From JABACD01 sp047639675 (GTDB lineage: Bacteria > Planctomycetota > UBA1135 > GCA-002686595): a stretch of DNA of 64,000 bases. The position numbers and the translations under genes are program-made. The stretch spans positions 1-64,000 of the forward strand of contig JBLIOI010000006.1 in assembly GCA_047639675.1 (NCBI GenBank), read 5' to 3'. Below, piece after piece: positions 59,067-64,000 of the stretch. The notes under the pieces are model-generated. The model saw only the letters and a list, made by a program, of their open reading frames with translations. It ran no database searches and had not been told where the DNA came from. Position 1 is the first letter of the stretch. Every line of letters begins with the position of its first letter.

Positions 59067-59118
59067 GGAATGTAAACTCGCCCTACCACCTAGTCTTAGT
59101 CAAGAACCTTAGATGACC

Positions 59119-59493
59119 ATGAAGCAGATCTTGTGATGTCTTGCGCTTGCGGTACTCGGAACAATCTTGTTGTCCTCCAACTCCTTCGCCCTAGGTCAAG
59201 GCCCGCCTCCGCCTCCGACACCGACCTCGATAGAGTTGCCTGCAGGTGACTACGATGTCTGGGTCGCCGGAGTCGACACGGGAGTTAACGTGGTTTCCTC
59301 CAGTTCTAGCCAGGATATTACTTCGAGCGATGGTTGGTTCGGTCAGTGGGTGCCTTCAAGAAAGCACTACGATCAGCACCCCGGATCCCAGGTCGTCAGG
59401 ATCTATCCTACAGCTAGCGAGACTATCTTCGAGTTCAAACGCTACGCTGGGAGTGTGTTGCTTGAGAGCGGCACGCTAGCGAAAAATGCCTAG
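59119..59493 (+). pseudogene. Small secreted Pro-rich protein with UGA inside its signal peptide
   Basis: From the ATG at 59119 the frame reads TMKQIL-stop-CLALAVLGTILLSSNSFA then GQGPPPPPTPTSIELPAGDY, and on to 59493 without further stops. The TGA at 59134-59136 sits in the signal peptide where Trp (TGG) or another residue is expected. A restart at the TTG of 59167 would lose most of the signal. Mature part about 100 residues, beta-rich (YDVWVAGVDTGVNVVSSS, SQVVRIYPTASETIFEFK). No family recognised. Confidence 0.45.
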
Positions 59494-59565
59494 TTCCTCT
59501 GCGGCCGATGGTGGCTTCGGCCTCCGTCGTCCGCTCGTTTTATGGCATTCTGCCGGTCACAAGTA

Positions 59566-61926
59566 ATGCAAAAGTTCCTTGTTCTCCTAATGGTCTGCGT
59601 GGGCTGCATTGTTCTTTGGTTCCGCTCCAGCGCCCCGGGTGAAGCCCGCCACCTTGAGCGAGCACAGGCGGAAAATGGTGAGCCGGAAAATTCTTTGGCC
59701 ATCCCCGCAATGCGGGTTGATGTAACTCGTTCTCCGATTCCTGAGCGAGTGAGGGTCGGTCTGGGCGCTCAAGGAAGAGTGGTTGATGCGGAGACGAATC
59801 TGCCTATCTCCTCTGCGTCTGTTGAAGTGCTTGCGGGCGAGGGTGTTGTTTGCACATGGACATCCGCGAGCGGGCACTACTACTTAGAGGGGATTCAACA
59901 AGAGCAGACATTGCGCTTTCGTGCACAAGGTTACGCTGATGCAGACCTGCAGTTGATGCAACTTGAGTTACTCGGTGTACTCGAGGACATCCGCCTTGTC
60001 CCGAGTCATTTGGTGGAGGTGCTTGTGACTTCGGATAATGGGGCACCAGTAACCGACGCGCTCGTGAAAGTTCTTCCAACAAAGCGACCCTACGAGGTGA
60101 GCGAGCGGAGTAGGGGGGGTGTACGTGGAGCCGCCATTCAGACAAACGCCCATGGAGTCGCTAGAGTTAGGATCCCGGAGACATGCCACATAGCCGCAAG
60201 TGACAGCTCTGGCCGCTTTGGGAGTGCGGTCGCCGTTCCTGGAAAACGATGCGAAATTGTCTTGGAAGCAACAGGGGCCGAATTCAGCTTTCGTGCTGAG
60301 AACCCGGGTAAGGGCCTCGGAAGTTTGCAGTTCGCCCTGCGCCGTCTCGGTGGGGCTTTGGACTATGCGGACGTGGCACTTTCTGGAGCGCCAGAACTGC
60401 TAGTCCTCCCCGCAGGAAGGTGGAAGCTGGACTTAGGTGACGAGAGCCCTTTTGTGGTGGCTTCTGTTGTGCGCGATGGAGTGCAACTATTCGAGGCATC
60501 AGACTTCGCAGTGCAGTTCACTGTATTGAAGTCGACAACTGAGGTAGAAATCATTCTGAGGGGTGGGTTGGACTTCCGCTTGGTTGATGGTGCTTCAGGC
60601 CTTCCGGTAGTTGGACCATTTACTTACCGCAGGAGAATTCAATTAGATAATGGAAGCTGGAGTGACCGAATACCTCACGCCGGGATGACGGATTCCAACG
60701 GGAGAGTGGTGCTGGCGCCAATCTTCTCTGAAGACTTGAATGGTGGTGGTGTCTCCTTGCGCATTGACGTCCCCGGGTACTCTCCAGGAGAGTTGAACTG
60801 GCGAGAAGTGCTTGAGGCTCGTCAAGTGTCAGACTCAAGAGAACTGCGACTGACGAAATCGGATGCGACCAGCTTCATCTTGGAGTACCTGGACGGTACG
60901 CCGTTCACTGGACCAGTCATGTTGGAAGCTGTGCGATTGGATTCGAAACGTGAGCTATTTGTTGGCATGGTTGCCTCGGGAGTAAACATTCCTCCGGTGA
61001 ATCTGGGAATCGGAGAGGCGGTATGTGTCAGCCACTGGAGTCGTCAAGAGATTGTGTCTCGACCTGCAGGTGCGATTGACCTAGGCCGAACAAACACACT
61101 TGTGGTTGAGAGGCCTTACGGCCGTTTGCAGGTCCTTGGTGTGCCGCCTGATATACCGCACATAGCGGTAGTAGGTGCTAGGGGGGATGAGCACGTCTTA
61201 ACCCGTAAAGGTTCGCAGCTAATCTCGGCGGGTTTGTTTCCCGGAGTGTACTACCTGGGACCGCTAGAAATGGCGCGTAGAAGCAGCGAGAGATCTCTCG
61301 GATTCGGATCGAGCTCACTTCAATTCGGAGGCCGCGTTGTGCATGTCGTGATCGAAGCAGGAGAAGAGAGCTCAGTCGATTGGTTAGAGGCGTGGAAAGG
61401 AACAAGCGACATAGAGGGAGTTATTCATGTGCAGGGCGCGAAGGATAGCATCGTGCTGATACCCATATATTCACAAGGGGGGCAGTCGACAACGTTCGGT
61501 TCGAGTATGCGCAAGGTGTATCTGGACGACACCGGCCGTTACCGTTTGCCACAGAGTATCGTCTTGCCGGACAGCCTCGCAGTTTGCTCGCTCGATGAGT
61601 ATGGAGTCCCCGTTCCGATTGATGTTGTTGAGCCAGGAGCAGATGCATCGGTGTCGGTATGCTCAGTGCGGCTTATCTGGGTAGGAGGTTCGGGCGCCGG
61701 ATATGGACTGGTCAAGTACGCCATAGACCCCTCTGCCTTTCGCGAGCCTCTCGATCTAGTCTCCAATGAGTATCAAGTAGGGTGGGACTTGGAATCACCA
61801 TTGCTCTTGCGAGGCATCCCCTGTGGAAACACACTTTTATCGATCAAGGTGGGCAGTAAGTGGCTAACCAAGGACGTTTCTCTGGATAGCAGGGAGCCTG
61901 GCTATTTGGATGTCCAGGTGCCCTGA
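59566..61926 (+). CDS. Large exported protein with carboxypeptidase-regulatory-like domain
   Basis: 786 residues from the ATG at 59566. One N-terminal hydrophobic helix (KFLVLLMVCVGCIVLWF) acts as signal/anchor. The first module is CarboxypepD_reg-like: VGLGAQGRVVDAETNLPISS, SVEVLAGEG, TSASGHYYLEGI. Several further beta-sandwich units follow (LVEVLVTSDNGAPVTDALVK, FRLVDGASGLPVVGPFTYRR, GGRVVHVVIEAGEESSVDWL). Such long beta-repeat proteins are common in Planctomycetota surface proteomes. It lies upstream of the sigma-TM fusion gene; in this phylum such genes are often neighbours, which suggests a shared pathway. No catalytic site seen. Confidence 0.75.
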   Translation: MQKFLVLLMVCVGCIVLWFRSSAPGEARHLERAQAENGEPENSLAIPAMRVDVTRSPIPERVRVGLGAQGRVVDAETNLPISSASVEVLAGEGVVCTWTSASGHYYLEGIQQEQTLRFRAQGYADADLQLMQLELLGVLEDIRLVPSHLVEVLVTSDNGAPVTDALVKVLPTKRPYEVSERSRGGVRGAAIQTNAHGVARVRIPETCHIAASDSSGRFGSAVAVPGKRCEIVLEATGAEFSFRAENPGKGLGSLQFALRRLGGALDYADVALSGAPELLVLPAGRWKLDLGDESPFVVASVVRDGVQLFEASDFAVQFTVLKSTTEVEIILRGGLDFRLVDGASGLPVVGPFTYRRRIQLDNGSWSDRIPHAGMTDSNGRVVLAPIFSEDLNGGGVSLRIDVPGYSPGELNWREVLEARQVSDSRELRLTKSDATSFILEYLDGTPFTGPVMLEAVRLDSKRELFVGMVASGVNIPPVNLGIGEAVCVSHWSRQEIVSRPAGAIDLGRTNTLVVERPYGRLQVLGVPPDIPHIAVVGARGDEHVLTRKGSQLISAGLFPGVYYLGPLEMARRSSERSLGFGSSSLQFGGRVVHVVIEAGEESSVDWLEAWKGTSDIEGVIHVQGAKDSIVLIPIYSQGGQSTTFGSSMRKVYLDDTGRYRLPQSIVLPDSLAVCSLDEYGVPVPIDVVEPGADASVSVCSVRLIWVGGSGAGYGLVKYAIDPSAFREPLDLVSNEYQVGWDLESPLLLRGIPCGNTLLSIKVGSKWLTKDVSLDSREPGYLDVQVP

Positions 61927-62369
61927 CGGAAGTGATCACATTGAGATCTACGTGTGCAGTAAGATCTTTGACCTTCCTTCGAGAAAGTGGGCACCGCTAT
62001 GCGCGGATGCGCAAGGATTCGAGCCTTCCTCGATTTGCCCGTGCGCCCCCGTAGTTGGAACTTGGATTCGAGAGCTGCTTCTGGAGTGAGAATTCAGCCG
62101 CATCGAAGGTCAGTGGAGGGCGAGGTGTCTCCAGCTCTTGGCATGGGCGTGGATTAGCCGGATTGAGAGAGATGGGCACGCTGATTGGGGGCGGAGCTGG
62201 TTGCCTTCGATCGGAGAGAGTGGAGGAATGCGCGCGGCAGGGGGCAAGGAGGATATCGCGCGGGGATACGGCGTGGCTTTGGCGGCTTCCCGTCGGGGCG
62301 CCGGAGATTCGTCTACGAGTTTCCATAGAATCCCTTCGCGCATCCTGAGACGACGGGGGTAAGGACCAT
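61927..62369 (+). other. Intergenic region holding repeat copy 2
   Basis: 443 bp between two exported-protein genes. It contains the second copy of the 173-bp repeat (62023-62195) and no convincing gene. AAGGA lies 4 nt before the ATG of the next gene. Confidence 0.5.
62023..62195 (+). repeat. 173-bp direct repeat, copy 2
   Basis: Partner of 58498-58670 in the same orientation. Differences are spread along the copy and increase towards its right end. No transposase or coding frame is shared by both copies with certainty, although minus-strand frames of both read NPRPCQ(E/K)LETPRPPLTF. Confidence 0.85.
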
Positions 62370-64000
62370 ATGGAGCACGTACCCCAAGCGGCTGGTGAGG
62401 ATGGAATGCCGAGAGTCGACGATGCCGGTCTGATTGCAGACATGCGCTGGCTCGGCAAGATCGCCACACGGATTGTCAAGGACCCAGGTCTCGCAGAGGA
62501 TGCCTGTCAAGATGCGTGGCTTAGGGCGACCCAAAAGAAGGGCGTGGTCTCGTTCCGGACGGAGCTGAGCCGCGGAGTTCGACGCTTTCTCTATCGATAC
62601 TGGCGTGGAGAGCAGCGGCGGACGTCCCGGGAGCAGGAGGTTGCTCTGCGCGAGTCGCAACCGTCGGTTGACGAGCTCCTTGGTCAACATGAACAGCAGA
62701 AACGCCTCTGGTCGGCTCTCTTGGAGCTCGACGAGCCCTATCGCTCGACCCTGATCCTACGATTTCAAGCGGGCCTTTCGACCGGTTTGATCGCAGCTCG
62801 GTTCGGGACTTCCGAGGACACCATTCGGTGGCGCGTCCGCCAGGGAACCGACCTGCTGCGGCGGCGCTTCGCCGCAGACGAGGAAGGGGGCGGTCTGTGC
62901 GCTCTAGCCGCTGCGATGCCACTAGGAACTCGCAGGGCGTCCAAAGCCGCAACGCAGTCCGTGGTCGTGGCGCGCTGGCTCCCATTCTTCCCCCAGTTAC
63001 TAGGAGTTCTTCTCATGCTAAAAAGTGCCGCCGTTATCTGTACTGCGCTGGTTGTCGTCTTAGCCATTGTGATGTTTGGGGGGGAGGGCATGTTCGACGA
63101 CCTCGCTGCCCCGCCTGCGCTGGGCGCCCCGGAATACTTGCCGGGAGAACTGCCGATCCCGCTTGCGAAACTCCCAGGCCTGGAGAATTCAAGAGTCGTT
63201 GTCGAGCCGCGCGAGCCCGTGAGTGAGGAGGGCGTTATCAGCCCGGATGAGGCCGTCGAGGAGGCGCTAGATCCTCCAATCCTTCGGCTCCATCTGGCGC
63301 TATCGAGTGGGGCCAGACTTCCGGAGAGCTTCACGGTGACAGTCTCGCCATACTTTTCCGCCCTGGGAATCATGGGGTATCCGGTGGAGACTTCGTTCGG
63401 CATAACGGATGGATCGGTTGTGATCCCCCTTGTCTCGAGCAAGCCGATGGACAGCATCATCTTCGGATCCGTCGATCCCCCAACCCAGGGGATCGTGATC
63501 GTCACTGCTGAGGGATTGGGGTGCCAGAAGAGCGGCGTAGTGGATATCAGTTGGAAGGATGGAGATGAGACCTACGTCACCATGCCCCTGTATCCGGTCA
63601 CGACGCTGGAAGTTGTCGCTGTGCACGAGGGTTCGGCTGCGCTAGTCAAGAATGTGATGTTCCGAATCCACGGACCAGGCTCTAAGTACGGAACGGAGTA
63701 TGAATCGCAGGAAGGTGGAGCCGTTTCCCTTAGCCTGGCCACCGAGGGCGAGGGCGAAGATCGCGTGTACGTTCGTGGCGATGGAGTCGCCTTGGCGGGC
63801 TGGACTCGACGGGAGCTCCTGGCCATCCCCCGACAAAGCGGTGGGCTACGTGAGCTGAAACTTTCAGCTGGCTGCACGCTACGCGGCTCGATCGAGATGG
63901 AGTCTACCCTTCCAATTCCCAGTGAAGCCGAGGTGCGCTACATCGCAATGCGCCATGACGCATTAGGTGGGTTGGAGCACTATCCCCACGGAGTGGTTCC
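62370..64000 (+). CDS. Sigma-70-like factor fused to a TM helix and exported domain (runs off the window)
   Basis: Open from the ATG at 62370 (AAGGA 4 nt upstream) to the window end, at least 543 codons. Residues ~20-175 are an ECF-type sigma: region 2 in LGKIATRIVKDPGLAEDACQ and DAWLRA, region 4 in LDEPYRSTLILRFQAGLSTG and LIAARFGTSEDTIRWRVRQG. A transmembrane helix follows (residues ~218-238, AAVICTALVVVLAIVMFGG), then a beta-rich exported part (PPILRLHLALSSGARLPESF, TLEVVAVHEGSAALVKNVMF) that may be carboxypeptidase-regulatory-like. So a sigma factor is tethered to the membrane with an outside sensor in one chain; it would need proteolysis to act freely. Its C-terminus is outside the window. 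Confidence 0.8.
   Translation, partial: MEHVPQAAGEDGMPRVDDAGLIADMRWLGKIATRIVKDPGLAEDACQDAWLRATQKKGVVSFRTELSRGVRRFLYRYWRGEQRRTSREQEVALRESQPSVDELLGQHEQQKRLWSALLELDEPYRSTLILRFQAGLSTGLIAARFGTSEDTIRWRVRQGTDLLRRRFAADEEGGGLCALAAAMPLGTRRASKAATQSVVVARWLPFFPQLLGVLLMLKSAAVICTALVVVLAIVMFGGEGMFDDLAAPPALGAPEYLPGELPIPLAKLPGLENSRVVVEPREPVSEEGVISPDEAVEEALDPPILRLHLALSSGARLPESFTVTVSPYFSALGIMGYPVETSFGITDGSVVIPLVSSKPMDSIIFGSVDPPTQGIVIVTAEGLGCQKSGVVDISWKDGDETYVTMPLYPVTTLEVVAVHEGSAALVKNVMFRIHGPGSKYGTEYESQEGGAVSLSLATEGEGEDRVYVRGDGVALAGWTRRELLAIPRQSGGLRELKLSAGCTLRGSIEMESTLPIPSEAEVRYIAMRHDALGGLEHYPHGVV

Noticed and set aside
62397..62985. Minus-strand frames over the sigma-TM fusion gene (e.g. 62521-62985)
   Set aside because: They are Arg/Pro/Ser-rich shadows of the strongly supported plus-strand sigma frame.
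1..64000. UGA recoded as Trp or Gly throughout (codes 4/25)
   Set aside because: Many genes here end properly at TGA with overlapping or adjacent starts (e.g. 3088, 36616, 39597-type ends and the ATGA overlaps), so UGA is a normal stop.
1..64000. CRISPR array, prophage, rRNA or replication origin
   Set aside because: No regularly spaced repeats, phage structural genes, rRNA segments or dnaA-box cluster were found.

Overview
The window looks like a chromosome segment of a moderately GC-rich, Gram-negative, probably aquatic bacterium of the Planctomycetota (inference). The gene set typical of that phylum is here: two sulfatase-family proteins, three DUF1080 (3-keto-glycoside hydrolase) domains in two proteins, TIM-barrel sugar isomerases, a Gfo/Idh/MocA oxidoreductase, a nucleoside-type MFS permease, an FG-GAP propeller protein, a carboxypeptidase-regulatory-like surface protein and a sigma factor fused to a membrane-anchored exported domain. 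TGA is used normally as a stop, but two loci carry in-frame UGA codons best read as selenocysteine.

Layout. 0-12.3 kb: the 5' end of a FAD oxidoreductase, a lipoprotein, a degenerate SDR, a ThuA/DUF1080 protein with a TIM-barrel partner, a SMUG1-type uracil-DNA glycosylase, a zinc-ribbon membrane protein, a McrB-like AAA+ ATPase, a GNAT gene broken by one UGA, a UbiB-type kinase, and a three-gene NO/O2 cluster (truncated haemoglobin, 2Fe-2S/FAD reductase, NsrR-like Rrf2 regulator). About 12.9-20.7 kb: an accessory region of small, unrelated genes separated by attC-like sites, which I read as an integron gene-cassette array without a visible integrase; an ECF sigma/membrane protein pair sits within it. 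20.7-31.1 kb: GNAT, DUF2959 lipoprotein, HtrA protease, MORN-type lipoprotein, a large exported protein of unknown function, a VOC protein, a TlpA-like protein and a secreted sulfatase. 31.1-35.3 kb: tRNA-Leu(UAG), GFA protein, ClC channel, and a DUF234-type ATPase with a small CxxC partner.

35.5-41.7 kb is one long plus-strand run: class III alcohol dehydrogenase, alpha/beta hydrolase, Gfo/Idh/MocA oxidoreductase, TIM-barrel isomerase, sugar/nucleoside permease and DUF1080 lipoprotein. It combines formaldehyde handling with what looks like a 3-keto-glycoside route. 42.6-47.4 kb encodes an NAD-linked, molybdenum formate dehydrogenase (NuoE/NuoF fusion plus catalytic subunit) behind an FKBP isomerase. 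The catalytic subunit is interrupted by UGA exactly at the selenocysteine position and is followed by a hairpin whose GGUCU loop lies at the same distance from the UGA as in E. coli fdhF.

47.8-54.5 kb: xylulokinase, then on the minus strand clpB (with a good sigma-54 promoter match), an aminotransferase, an outer-membrane channel and, last, a lipoprotein with an HMA-like fold whose metal-binding loop reads U-I-U (two UGA codons). This candidate new selenoprotein is the most interesting object in the window. 54.6-64 kb: a sulfatase-like hydrolase, a seven-bladed FG-GAP protein sharing a C-terminal domain with the secreted sulfatase, a stretch of gene debris (helicase fragment, IS21-type transposase fragment, a 173-bp repeat), a carboxypeptidase-regulatory-like exported protein, and a sigma factor-TM-exported domain fusion running off the end.
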